The position numbers and the translations under genes were made by a program. A model generated the notes under the pieces. The model saw only the letters and a program-made list of their open reading frames with translations, was not told where the DNA came from and made no database searches. From Notamacropus eugenii (taxonomy: Eukaryota > Chordata > Mammalia > Diprotodontia > Macropodidae), in NCBI RefSeq assembly GCF_028372415.1, contig NC_092872.1, positions 259,991,008 to 260,055,007 on the forward strand: 64,000 nt of DNA, given 5' to 3'. This document shows positions 21,130 through 32,171 of this stretch, piece by piece (position 1 is the stretch's first letter; each line of letters starts with the position of its first letter).

Positions 21130-22395
21130 AGGTCATCTCTCACCGAAGTTACCTATGATCTGTTAATTGCTGAATCTGAAGGTGTTTTCTCGGTCCTCAT
21201 CCTTATTGACCTCTGCTGCTTTTGATGCTGTTAACTTGCCTTCTCCTTCTGCACATTCTTTCCTCTCTGGGTTTTTGTAACATTGCTTGGTTTTTGGATC
21301 TCCTCCTACCTGTCTGACCACTCCTTCTCAAACTCCTTTACTAGTCCATCAACCGCATTACTGCCTTTAATTGTAGATGAAGTCCAAGGTTCTGTCCTCA
21401 GATCTCTTCCCTTTCCTCTCTACCTTCTCTCTTAGCGACCTCATCAGCTCCCATGGGTTTAATGATCATTTCTATGTAGATGACTCCTAGATCTATATGT
21501 CCATTCCTAGCCTCTCATGAGTTTCCCTTTGTGGTGCATTTCCCATTGCCTCTTAGACATTTAGAACTCAAATGTCCCAGAGTCAAATCAACTTGTCAAA
21601 AACATTCATTACCTATGCCCCAAACTACCCTTCTTCCAAACTTTCCAGTTTCTTTTGAGTCATGTGTGGGATGGCTCAGGTCCCTACATAAATCAGTTAC
21701 TCAGAGGCCTCTCAAAGTGATGACAGAAAAGAGATTTATTCGATTCTCGAGAATCTGGACAATCCTACAGCAGTTCACCTGGAGTAGGAAAGACAAAGAC
21801 AAAGAAAAGGCGGTGATTTATATAGACCCTAACGCAAGTCCCTCCCCCCCCCCCCCCACTGACCATTATTCTCATTAGCTGAGAATATGATCTTACATTC
21901 TAGACACGAAATCTAACCAATCCCTTTTGAAATGAAGACATTGAAGAATTAGGTAAACTTTATCCAATCATTGAGACCCTAATGTACTTCACAGTTTTAT
22001 ATCCTTATATGGAATTATTCCGTTCTAAAAATATAGTAACCTTGAGCCTCTCGGTCTTACCTCACCCCTGGGAGAAGAATTACAATCTGAGAAGTCTTCA
22101 CTAAACCTATCCCACTCATTCATCATCTTGTCATCATGTCATCTTTCCAGTGCCCGAGGCTTGTGATCTCAGCACCATCCTAGACTCCTTACTCAGTTGC
22201 CAAATCTTGCTATTTCCACCTTGATTACATCTCTTGAATCTATTTGCTTCTCTTTTCTCAAATAGTTCCCCTCCTAGCTCAGGCCCTTATCCATTCTCCC
22301 TTCAACTGTTGATATGTCTACATGGCTTGGTTTCTCTGCCTCAGGTATCTCCTTTTTCCACTTCATCCTCCACACAGCTACCAGAATGAAATCAC
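21130..22395 (+). mobile_element. L2/L3 LINE ORF2 (reverse transcriptase part) split by a solo LTR
   Basis: The left part 21130-21664 contains CTCATCAGCTCCCATGGGTT followed by a YVDDS-like catalytic motif of the reverse transcriptase. The right part 22139-22395 continues in the same order (CAGTTGCCAAATCTTGC, GCTCAGGCCCTTATCC, TCATCCTCCACACAGC). Degraded. Confidence 0.8.
21665..22133. mobile_element. Solo LTR of an endogenous retrovirus (fossil)
   Basis: A 469-bp block interrupts the L2/L3. It begins TGTGGGATGG and ends ATCTTGTCA (TG...CA), and is flanked on both sides by the 5-bp duplication TCATG (21660-21664 and 22134-22138). It contains a C-run at 21845-21857. No internal retroviral region is present. 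Family not named; younger than the L2/L3 it interrupts. Confidence 0.7.
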
Positions 22396-22439
22396 TAAGG
22401 GAGAGAGTGTAGAGAAGAAGAAGAAAAAGTTATGGGGAA

Positions 22440-23000
22440 TCATCACGTGTAAGCAGAGGAAGGAGATGGGTGATGATCTAACAAAAGAGACTGAAAAGGA
22501 GAAATTAGATGGAAAAACAGAACTGTGTTGTGGGAGCCAAGGAGGAGAAAGAATCTGGGAGGAGGGATTGGTCAAGCATCGGAGAGATCAAAGAAGATGG
22601 GGACTAAGAATAGATCTTTGTATTTCTAATGGAAAGTGAAAGAAAATCAAGGGTAATTCTGAGATTTCTAACCTAGGTGCCTGAGAGAGTAGTGATGCCC
22701 TCAGAAATGAGGAGGTTTGGAAGTGAGGAGAGTTTGGAAGAAAGATAATGGGTCCATTCAGTTTCTCTCATGGAATGAAACAACCCTTTATTAATAAGCA
22801 CTTGTCATGTGCCTCTGCCAAGTGTCTAGTGCTAAGGAGTATACAGTATTTAGATAAGACACAGCTCCTGCCCTCATGCAGCTTATGCTTTAATAGCAAG
22901 CTAGTCAGAAAGCTTACCAGAGTCCTAGAGGTAGTAAGCAGAGTTGGAAGTCAAAGCTATCTTCTAACCTCAAATTCAGGGCCCTTTCCATTTCCCCAGG
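22440..23000 (-). mobile_element. Two L2/L3 fragments
   Basis: 22440-22745 is antisense to ORF2 (AAAGAGACTGAAAAGGAG, TAACCTAGGTGCCTGAGAG). 22765-23000 is an antisense 3' end (CTTTATTAATAAGCACTTGT, GCTTATGCTTTAATAGCAAG). Confidence 0.6.
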
Positions 23001-23004
23001 GCTG

Positions 23005-23255
23005 CTGAGTGGTGTGTAGTAGATAGAGTTCCTAGTCTGGAGCCAAGAAGACTTATCTTCCTGAGTTTAGATCTAGCCTCAGACATTTACTGGAATAGTT
23101 GTTTGACCCTGGGCAAGTCATTTCACCTTGTTTGCCTCAGTTTCCTCATCTGTAAAATGAGCTGGAGATGAAAATGGCAAACCACTGCAGTTTCTTTGCC
23201 AAGAAGATCCCAAATGGGGGTCATGACACAACTAAAATACTGGAATTGTCCGTTC
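23005..23255 (+). mobile_element. tRNA-head SINE with RTE/BovB-like tail
   Basis: GTTTGACCCTGGGCAAGTCA, TTTCCTCATCTGTAAAATGA, then GCTGGAGATGAAAATGGCAA and a GTCATGACACAACTAAAATA end. Confidence 0.85.
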
Positions 23256-23384
23256 TGAACAATTCCGTTACCCCATGCTGTTCTATTAAGGAGGGCAGAA
23301 GTAGGAGGGAGAAGACTCTTCCCTCACATTTTACCTAGAAAATGACTCTGCTTTCCACATTTGATGTGCTAAATGACCACAAAT

Positions 23385-23545
23385 GGCAGCATGATGGAGT
23401 AGAACTATCAGACTTGGATAGTAAAGAGAATCTGAATTCAAGTGCTGGCTCTGCAAATAGAGGCAAGCCTCTCTGGGCCTCAGTTTCCTCATCTATAAAA
23501 ATCATGGAGGTTAGACCACAAGGTACCTTCAGGCTCTAAATCTGT
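23385..23545 (+). mobile_element. MON1-type CORE-SINE
   Basis: CAGTTTCCTCATCTATAAAA, then GGAGGTTAGACCACAAGG and CAGGCTCTAAATCTGTGGTC. Confidence 0.75.
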
Positions 23546-23609
23546 GGTCTTCTGGTCATTGGCCCAGTGTCTCTGATTCTTGGGGACTTATCAGGAGAGA
23601 TAATAAACA

Positions 23610-23860
23610 AGTGATAGAACTCACAGGACTGAAAGTGAGGGATCACCAAACCCAACCCCCTCTTTTTGTAGATGGGAAAACTGAAGCCCAGAGAGGTTAA
23701 GCTGGTGCCCATGATCACACAGTGAGTTAATATTTTATTCCTTGTACTTGTACCTAGCAAAGTAGCTGACACATAGTAGGTGTGTAATAAAGGCTTATTG
23801 GTTAATGATTGAACCCAAATGAAAACTAGTCTCCTGATTCCCAATCCAAGACTCTTCCTA
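23610..23860 (-). mobile_element. MON1-type CORE-SINE with an L2/L3 tail inserted (23733-23815)
   Basis: The SINE shows GGGAAAACTGAAGCCCAGAG. Inside it lies a plus-strand LINE end with GACACATAGTAGGTGTGTAA. GTTAAT occurs on both sides and may be the target duplication. Confidence 0.65.
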
Positions 23861-23869
23861 CCTGTTAAT

Positions 23870-24770
23870 TCAACTCAGTTCAATTCAGCAAGCCTTTATT
23901 GACAACAAACTATGTTCCAGGTTCTGTCCTGGGGACTGGAGCTACAAAGACAAAAACAAAACAGAACCTGCTTTCAAATGGTTTAAATTCTATGGGAGAG
24001 AGTGGGAGACAGTGTGTACACAGATAAGTAAATATATATTCCAAGATAATAAACTCCAAGAAGTGGGAACAAGGGGTCTAGGAGGAGGACTTCAATGATG
24101 TTAAGCCTTTGTGACAATAAAGAGCTTTAAACCTGAATTGTTAGAAGATGTTTACTCATCTGGAGTTGCTGATACCAGAGATCAATCACAGATCCACTCC
24201 TTTTCCCCCTGTCCCTATGACATTAGCCTTGAGGGTCATGAAGAGAAGTCAAGCTGCCTACATACATGAGTAACTGAAAGGCTAAAACATACGGTGTATG
24301 CCAAAGACAATTTCTGAGGACCCAGTCATTTACAAAAACCATTTATAGAGCCATATTAATGTTTTATTCATAATAGGAATGGGAAGAGCATTATTGTGTC
24401 ACTGAAATTTACTTAGAGAGAATAGTGCATATGGAAGCACCAGACTGCTGAGTTGGCTTTCCCCAAGACCATATTATTAATGTGAGTCTGAGAATATTGT
24501 CCCATGGGGTTGGGTTTTTTGTTTGTTTGTTTGTTTTTGAAGTTAGGGGCAATCTGATCCACTACACTCAAATGTTTGAAGGGCTGTTCTAGGGAAAAAT
24601 TAGACTTGTTTTACATGGAAATGACAAGGCAGTAGAATCAATTCAATTAAGTACAGCAAGTATTTATTAAGTGCCTACTGTGAGCAACATAGTATCTTGG
24701 GTCTTGGGGATAAAGAGGCAATCACTAAATAGTTTCTGTCCTCAAAGAACTTATATTCTCCTGGGTTTCC
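23870..24770 (-). mobile_element. L2/L3 ends (23870-24105, 24640-24770) around an L3/CR1 piece (24540-24640, plus)
   Basis: Antisense L2/L3: CAAGCCTTTATTGACAACAA and AGTATTTATTAAGTGCCTAC. The L3/CR1 piece shows AATGTTTGAAGGGCTGTTCT. A (TTTG)n run lies at about 24515-24537. 24110-24510 is unassigned. Confidence 0.6.
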
Positions 24771-24888
24771 ATTCTTATTAGAGTGGAGTCAAATATACAA
24801 CCTGCAAGGACCCCCAGCTTTCATGTGCTTCATCAAGAGGAGGCCACCCTGAGTTTCAGATATTTTGTGGGTCAGATCTGATTTTAAA

Positions 24889-25147
24889 GGGGGCAGGGCA
24901 CCCAGGTGAGGCTACAGTGGATAGAGTACCAGCCTTGGAGTCAGGAGGACTTGAATTCAAATCTGATTTCAGATACTTATTAGACGTGTAACCCTGGGCA
25001 AGTCACTTAACCCTATTTGCTTCAGTTTCCCTATGTGTGAAATGAGCTGGAGAAGGAAATAGTAAACCCAGTATCTCTGCCAAGAGAACCCCAAGTGGAG
25101 TCACAGAGAGTCAGATGCAATTGAAATAACTCAACAACAATAACAAC
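24889..25147 (+). mobile_element. RTE-tail SINE with clear target-site duplication
   Basis: Head ACAGTGGATAGAGTACCAGC, core GTAACCCTGGGCAAGTCACT, tail GAGCTGGAGAAGGAAATAG to AACTCAACAACAATAACAAC. It is flanked by the perfect 13-bp direct repeat ATCTGATTTTAAA at 24876-24888 and 25148-25160. Confidence 0.9.
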
Positions 25148-25309
25148 ATCTGATTTTAAAAAAACCAAAGCTCATGAGTTCCTGTCAGTGAATTTACTTT
25201 TTATAATCAGCTTTTTATAATAATAAGCCATTAGATGATACAATTAGTTAAAAGCAGACATTTCATGAAATAGCTTAGTAGAAAAAATAATCAAATATTT
25301 CCCTCATAA

Positions 25310-25800
25310 ACCTGAGGCACATTCCTCCCCAAATACACACTTTGTTAACTGGGAAGATTGGGCATAAATAGGAAAGACACATGGTCAGGGGACGTGTGTG
25401 ATCAGGGTTCGTGTATAGAGAGGGGTGATTCATACCTCTGATACTACTAAACTGTGGCTATCTTCTGGTAATGTCACTGCATAGAGTCCATTGGGTCTGC
25501 TTCTTGTTTGGAGGGACTCACTGTCTTTTCCAGGTTCATGAGCATGCTAATAAATTTCTGCCGGGTGTTGCTCCCCAATGGTCTTGTGTAGTCCTTGTCC
25601 AGTAGGATTCTGGGAATCTTGTGATCATCTTTGTCTCTGCCAGGTACAGCTCCCCTGGACCTCCAGATTTTGGCTTCAGCTGGAGTCCTCAGCTAAGATG
25701 CTACATCTTCCCTGTAAAAGGAAGACAAGACTCTGCCATCTCTCTTTTGTTGGTTTTTTGTTGTTGTTGTTGTTGTTTTGCTAAAAGTCTCCTAGAAAAG
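25310..25800 (+). other. Possible LTR-like segment, unassigned
   Basis: An AATAAA at about 25550 followed by TTCTGCCGGGTGTTGC resembles the R region of a retroviral LTR, but no paired end, target duplication or internal region was found. A (TTG)n run lies at about 25756-25776. Weak call. Confidence 0.2.
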
Positions 25801-26055
25801 CAGAGTTCTCACATACACTATAATCAGATTAGGGAGAAAAACAGCTTTTCCTACTTTTAGGAAGTTCTTTCTGTTCTTAGCACTTTGATCGTAAAGTTAT
25901 TTCCTCTTCAAAAGATGACATCCCACAGAACAAGCTCTTTGAGCCACAGAACAGTCTAAATAGTACTCTCAAACTTATTTTTTTTAACTACTGCTTCCTT
26001 GTCACTAAGGTCACTAAGGATCTTGTTTGAAACCTCACTCTGACTTGTGGCTCCT

Positions 26056-26365
26056 TGTTTAATCCATTCATTAGTCAGCAAGTATTTATTCAGCATGTAC
26101 TATTTTCCAGGCTAAACAGTGGAGATACAAAGACAAAAATGGTACAGTTCATATCCTCAAGGAGGTTACAAACTACTGTGAGAGCACAATATGTCCACAA
26201 ATAAGTAAATACAAGATACATGTAAAATAAATACAAGTAATTTAAGGATAGAAGATGAGAAAGGAAGGCACTAACAACCAGACAAATTCGAAAAGAAAAC
26301 GTGGAGGTGAGAGATGAAATATTGAATACAGAAACCAGTGAGTTTGAAGGTGGGATGGGGTGGGC
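26056..26365 (-). mobile_element. L2/L3 LINE 3' end
   Basis: CAAGTATTTATTCAGCATGT, AAGACAAAAATGGTACAGTT and CCTCAAGGAGGTTACAAACT are the landmarks. Confidence 0.75.
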
Positions 26366-26399
26366 AATAGAAACCATAAAAGAATACTTGCCTGTGCTG

Positions 26400-27420
26400 G
26401 AGAAGGGGACCAGCCCCCTTTTCTTAGGGGGTCCGGTTTTATGTGATGATTGAAGCCCCGCACCAGGTGACTTGGGAGCTGAACTGCGTTGTTGTAGAGG
26501 GTTAAAAGAATTGATTTACTCACCTTTTCTTGTCAGTAAAGATAGCTCTGCCCTAGGCTCCAGACAATGGCAAAAACCATGGATATTACTTTTACTCTAC
26601 TGATCCAGTGCCCAGTCATTGCACCATGGAAATAAACACCAAGAGAAATTGACCTAAGAATTATTGCACATTTTTTTTGCAAGTCAGAATGGTACGGTTG
26701 AGTTGCCAGAAGAGGATAGAAGTGTCTTAATAGAATGATTTGGATGCCAAGTACCTGGTCTGGTTTCAATGCCAACCTTCTTTGCCAACATGAAATTCAC
26801 CCTTTTAGGACAGAGAAGAAAACTGGTGGAGTTGTAAGTGTCTACTTCCATGCCAGAAGAGTCAGGTTTGCTTCTCATTTCACTGTAGGTGAAAACAGCA
26901 TTTGAGCCTTTGTCCATTAGGACCAACTGGGCCAGAGGACAAGCTATTAACAAAGAGCTATTATCAAGGGCCAGAAGGATGGATGAGGAATGGAGATCAG
27001 GGAGTAGCAGCTCCCACGGCCAGAAGAAACAGAGGAGGAAGGGAGACACAATAGGTTGGAAATCCATTTGATTTAGTCTGACGCACGACCATTCCCCTGG
27101 CCCGCACAAGGAGAAAGAAATCAGTAGAGAGGATCAGTTCAAATCACCAATACATCCATGAAGGACTTCCCTGCAGCACCCAAGGAACTCAGTAAACCTT
27201 GTGTGTGTCTCTGTAACTCATGGCTGGTATATTCAAAAGACTGTATCTGGAAAAGGCTCCAACTCCCTTTCCCTCCACAGTATAAAGCAGGGTTAGTCCT
27301 AATTGCTACTGTCGCCTACATCAAACCCCAGTGCTGATCAAGGCTGGAACTCCCATTTTGGATGTGTTGCTTCCTAGGGGCCATAGCACATAGCTGAGAA
27401 ACTGGTGGCTGGTGGTGCTG
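26400..27420. other. Unassigned block with one longer open frame
   Basis: The minus strand is open for 141 codons at 27109-26684, starting MCGPGEWSCVRLNQMDF. No domain, repeat family or splice context is recognised, and composition is ordinary. It may be chance or a relic of an unknown element. Confidence 0.2.
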
Positions 27421-27429
27421 AATAGCACA

Positions 27430-27850
27430 TATATTTCTTTTATCCCTTTTGTGTGTAGCACCTACCAAGGTGCCTGATATGTAGTAGACACTTGATAATG
27501 CTAGTTAATTGATTGTATACCATCAATTCAATTTGATCCTATTCAAGCATTTATTTGATGCCTACTATGTGCCTGGCATTGTACTGACTTAATATTTTCC
27601 AATATGCATATTGTCAATAAAGCTTCTGTAGTTAGACTCAGTTCAGTTCAGTTCAACAAGTATATATTAAGGGCCTCTAGAGACAGATACAAAGACAAAA
27701 GTGAATCTGTTCCTGCCCTGAAAGAGCTTACATTCAACTGGAAGGAAACAACAAATATAAAATATATACAGTGTAAATGCAAAGTAATTTTGGGAAAGAT
27801 GGGAGAACGTGAACAATTAGGAGATTGGAATGAAAGTAATGACCTTTTTC
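27430..27850. mobile_element. Cluster of L2/L3 ends (27430-27512 plus; 27525-27590 and 27632-27850 minus)
   Basis: Plus: TATGTAGTAGACACTTGATA. Minus: CATTTATTTGATGCCTACTA, then AGTATATATTAAGGGCCTC and GAGCTTACATTCAACTGGAA. Confidence 0.65.
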
Positions 27851-28178
27851 TTCAGATCTAAAATGGGACTAATTTACTCTGGAAAACATTTCAATGAAGG
27901 ATGGAAACACTTGGTCTATGATTCTCTTAATGCCATAGGAGTTAGCTAGAATCAATTCAGCTTAATATAGCTGCAGAGTATCAGCCAATGCAGCTGCAGT
28001 GGTGCCTTCAAATGTTTCTCTCTGGCAGCCCAACCCTCTTCTTGATTCAGCAGGAAGCAGCTCTGGGTAATGTGAATAGCTCTGTCCAGCTGTCCAAAGG
28101 GGAAAAGCACAGGAGGGATTGAAAGACATGGGAAGATAGGAGAACTTTCTCAGTCTGTGAGCTAGTGAAGGGTGCATC

Positions 28179-28223
<45 letters not shown>

Positions 28224-28229
28224 TGTGTG

Positions 28230-28288
<59 letters not shown>
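28179..28288. repeat. Compound microsatellite (TG)n then (AG)n
   Basis: About 50 bases of TG with two A interruptions pass directly into about 65 bases of pure AG. The open frames rich in Leu-Ser and His-Thr read from this are artefacts. Confidence 0.95.
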
Positions 28289-28290
<2 letters not shown>

Positions 28291-28319
28291 TCCAACAATG
28301 GGAAATCACTCTGAGATAA

Positions 28320-28660
28320 TTTGATCTCATTAGCTCTCATGGATTTAATTATCATCCTTCTGCAAATGGCTCCCAATTCTGTATGCACAGCCCTGAATCT
28401 CTCCTGTGAATTTCAGTTCTGCCTGAAGAATATCTCCATGTTTATCCCCCATAGGCCTCTCAACTCAAGATATACACAACAAACATCACCTTCCCTCTAG
28501 CTCAGGAGTTTGGAAAAAAATTTTTGTTGTCCTGGACCACTTCAGGAGGGAGAGGTTGGTTCTAAACACTTACTAGCTTGTTTTGTCGTTATATCCGTAG
28601 TCTCTAGTAAACAGTAGATACTTAAATACTTGTTGATTTGACTGGCTTGGCATAACTGTT
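28320..28660 (+). mobile_element. L2/L3 ORF2 piece, first copy of a local duplication, plus an L2/L3 end
   Basis: GCTCTCATGGATTTAATTAT to CCCCCATAGGCCTCTCAACT is L2/L3 ORF2. It then passes through CTCTAG into TTTGGAAAAAAATTTTTGTT, hAT-like. The same order recurs at 28955-29175. Confidence 0.65.
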
Positions 28661-29524
28661 CTTGCCCACAATAAAATCATAACTGGGCTTTTTGCACCTG
28701 GGTCAAGAAGGAGGAAAGACAGCCTCACTTAAGAGGTGGGGGAAGATGAGACCTTGGAGCACCATCACGAGGAGAGCAGGAGGAAGGCTCACCATTGCTG
28801 ATCATTGCTGATTCTCTTCTCTCTTTTTCTCTCTCTTCTTCTTCCTTGTGTGACTGTTCCTTTTCAGTCTCCTTTGCTAGAGCATCCTGCCCCTTACCCA
28901 TGAGTTACTCCTAACCCCCTACTTCTCTCCTAGGCAGCAGCACCTCTCCCTTTGGGATCTCGTTAGTTTCCATGGATTCAATTATCATCCTTATGCAGAT
29001 GACTCCGAATTTTTTATGTACAGTCCTAATCTCTCCCATGAATTTCCATTCTGCCCAAAGGATGTCTCCACCTGAATTCCCCATAGGCCTCTCAATTCAA
29101 GATGTACACAATAGATTTCATTATTTGCTCTCTAGATCAGGGATCTGGAAAGTTTTTTGCATCCTAGATCACTTAGGCAAACGGGGGAAGTCAACAGACT
29201 TTGTCTCATGTTTGTTACTTACACCCATAATAAAAGGAAATGGTAAATTTCAGTTCAAAATGAGTGAAAATGAAGATGGAATTTATTCCTCCATCCAAGT
29301 TCACAGGATCCCCGAAAATCATCCTGGTACCACAAGTTAAGAATTGTACTCTAGATACACTCCTCCTCCATACTTCCTTGTTTCTGTTAAGGGCAACACC
29401 ATCTTCACATCACCCAAGTTCACAACCCTCAACTCTTCATTCTTCTTCACCCACTCATATCTAATCAGTTGGCAAGTCTTACCGACTTCCATAGCATTTC
29501 TCACTTTACTCACATCACAATCAC

Positions 29525-29837
29525 TGGGGCAGCTAAGTGGTGCAGTGGATAGAGCACCAGTGCAAGAGTCAGGAGGACCTGAGTTCAAATCTCAACTCAA
29601 ACACTTGACACTCCCTAGCTGTGTGACCTTGGGCAAGTCACTTAACCCCAATTGCCTCATCCTGGGTCATCTCCAGTCATCCTGATGAATATCTGGTCAC
29701 TGGATTCAGATGACTCTGGAGGAGAAGTGAGGCTGGTGACCTGCACAGCCCTCCTTCACTCAAAACAAAGTCAAGTTCAAGTCTTGTCATTATTTCTCTG
29801 ATGACATGTTCTTCTTTGGCAACGAAGGACAAGAACA
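29525..29837 (+). mobile_element. Full-length tRNA-derived marsupial SINE with 14-bp target-site duplication
   Basis: Head TGGGGCAGCTAAGTGGTGCA, GATAGAGCACCAG, CTGTGTGACCTTGGGCAAGT, then a tail ending TTGGCAACGAAGGACAAGAA. It is flanked by the perfect direct repeat CACATCACAATCAC at 29511-29524 and 29838-29851. Confidence 0.92.
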
Positions 29838-30334
29838 CACATCACAATCACCATGGTTCAGACCTTCATCATGTCTCACCAAGACTATTACTATAGCTTC
29901 CTACCTAATTGACCTCCCTACCTCCAATTTATCTTCCACATAGCTGTCAAAATAATCTTCCTAAAGCACAGGGATCATGTGTCACTCCCCTGCTCAAGAA
30001 GCTTCCATGGCTCCCTGTTGCCTCTAGGACAAATGACAAACTCCTCAGTTTGGTTTTAAAAGCTTTCACAATCTGGTTTCTAATCTGCTTCAATAAATAG
30101 TTTGGTTTGCTCCCCTTCACCCATCTATGTTCCAGTCAAACTGGACTAACCACTATTCCCATAATTTGGAATTCCAACTTGTCTCAGCAGTGCCTTTGCA
30201 TGTTCTCCCATACCTCGAATTCATTCCTTCCTCACCTCTGCCTCAGAGAATCCTTATTTTCCTCCAGGACTTAGCCCTGTGCTATCTGCTGCTACAAGAA
30301 GACTTTTCCAATTTCCCTACTTGTCAGTGTTCCC

Positions 30335-30590
30335 TCCCTCGAATAACAACAACCACCAGCAGCAACTAAAATTTCCATAGCACTAGCTCTTTGGGGTGTT
30401 CAAAGCACTTTTTATTAACTATTTTATTTTATCCTTGTAACAACCCTATGAGGTAAGTGCTATCCCCATTTTACAGGTGAGGAAACTGATGTAGGCAGGT
30501 TAAATTGTTACACAGCTAGTAAGTTCCAAGGGAGAATCCAAGAAACCAAGTCCAGCATTCTATCCAATTTCTCACCCAGCTACCTAAATA
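30335..30590 (-). mobile_element. MIR CORE-SINE inside the L2/L3
   Basis: CCTTGTAACAACCCTATGAG, CCCCATTTTACAGGTGAGGA and TTCTCACCCAGCTACC. The L2/L3 resumes right after it. Confidence 0.8.
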
Positions 30591-31169
30591 ACCTTGTAAC
30601 CTTCAATAACTACATATCTACTTATCTTGCTTTCATGTTGTATCCTCCCAGAAAATGAATTGACAGTTTCTTGAAGTGAGGGACTATTGCCTAGAATGTA
30701 GGAGGTGCTTAATAAATGCTGGTGCTTGATTTAACTGTCTTGACTTGACTAACTATTCTTGCCAATGAAGCCTGGCTAGACCATGTCCTTGCTTGGCTGG
30801 TCCAAGGAGGCCTGGATCAGGGAACAGGAGGTCCAGCACCCTTCTCCATCCTCAGCAGCTCACTTAGGATGTGTCATCCTGTCCTTCACACTATGAAATG
30901 TGTCCAGGCTTCCCTGTGGAACAACTCCACACCTCTGAGAATGGTTTGCAAATTTCTGTTTTCTTTTTTTCAGCTATTTTAGAGTAGAAAAGCTGCCTGA
31001 GCTGCAGTCTAGGCTTTAGGGAAGTCAAGACAAATCCAGAGGCTAGTATTCCCACTCCTCTACCACTCCTTTCACCTGACGAATTCCTGCTTGGCCATTA
31101 AAGTCCTATAGAAATGTCTCCTCTTCTAGAAAACCTTCCTTGATGTCTCCAAACGGTGATGAACTTTCC

Positions 31170-31800
31170 AGTTTAAGAGACTTTTTGAGTCCCTCTCAAT
31201 ATGAATTGAATGAAGATGAGATTCAAAGTCAGAGAACCTAGATTTGAACCCTGGCTTTGCCACCTATAACCTGTGTGACCTGAGGCACGTTCCTCACCTG
31301 GATAAAGAAGGCCTAGGTAGCCCCATCTAATTCTAAAAGCAGATTGGTGGCTCAAGAGAAGATTGTTATCAGAAGGCTGACCAATAGTGGAGAAAACTTT
31401 GTGGCAATATCATGCCAATTACCAAACTGTGGAGAATATGGGTAGAAAAAGCACTACACCTCTGAGACTCAAGGAGTCTCAGGGTCAAAGATCTTTAAAA
31501 TGATTGTTTGTTAGATGGTCTTTGATAGTTCAGATATAAAGAAAAGCCTGGGCTGTGATCACAGAGGTAGGTGGTACACTGGCCAGGAATCAGGAAGTCC
31601 TGAGTCTAAACCTGGCCTCAGAAATTTACTAGCTGTGGGACCACAGGCAAACAACTTCACATGTTTATCTCAGTTTCCTCAACTGTAAAATGGAACTAAT
31701 AATAGCACCTATCTCCCAGGGTGGTTGTGAGGCTCAAATGAGAAAATAATTGATAAGTGCTTAGCACTTAACCTGACACATCAAAAGTGTTATTATTATT
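31170..31800 (+). mobile_element. Two CORE-SINEs (MON1-type 31185-31345, MIR 31560-31800)
   Basis: First: AACCTGTGTGACCTGAGGCA. Second: GAATCAGGAAGTCCTGAGTC, TTTCCTCAACTGTAAAATGG and TATTATTATTAATTAATT at the end. 30740-31170 is unassigned. Confidence 0.7.
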
Positions 31801-31844
31801 AATTAATTATCATATTATTAATTTCTCATGATGATCATCATCTC

Positions 31845-32170
31845 TAGGAAGGGTTTTTATAGAATTGGTGCCAAAGTTTTCATTTTCATTGAAAAATGAA
31901 AGAGGACAGAGTTACAGGCATCCTTAGAAACGAAGGCAGAGGGAGGATCTTTAAAGATCCTTTTCTTGATTAAGTTCAAGCATCTGAAGGGCCATCCTGT
32001 GGAAGAATGGAGTTGGCTGCTCCACCCCAAAGAGTAGCACAAGGTGGGAGATGCCAGGATGCAAACTGTGGGTTGATATTAAGAGAAACTTCCTAACAAT
32101 GAGAGAAAGCTGTCCAAAAGTGGAGTAGGTGCTCTTTGATATAGTGGGTTCAGTTCCACTCAATCCTTGT
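31845..32170 (+). mobile_element. L3/CR1 LINE 3' fragment
   Basis: CTTTAAAGATCCTTTTCTTG, GAGAAACTTCCTAACAATGA and GAAAGCTGTCCAAAAGTGGA are CR1-clade 3' landmarks. Confidence 0.7.
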
Positions 32171-32171
32171 C

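Larger units (their letters stand above)
28840..30735 (+). mobile_element. L2/L3 LINE with a SINE and a MIR inside
   Basis: Pieces of ORF2 and 3' UTR in order: GTTTCCATGGATTCAATTAT, CAGTTGGCAAGTCTTACC, then CACTCCCCTGCTCAAGAAGC, TCTAATCTGCTTCAATAAA and finally GGAGGTGCTTAATAAATGCT near 30720. The SINE 29525-29837 and MIR 30335-30590 interrupt it. Confidence 0.75.

Noticed and set aside
25310-25800. Full endogenous retrovirus around the LTR-like segment
   Set aside because: No paired LTR, duplication or internal region could be recognised; kept only as a weak LTR-like call.
27962-28388. Open frames rich in Leu-Ser and Thr-His
   Set aside because: Direct readings of the (TG)n(AG)n microsatellite; no independent coding signal.
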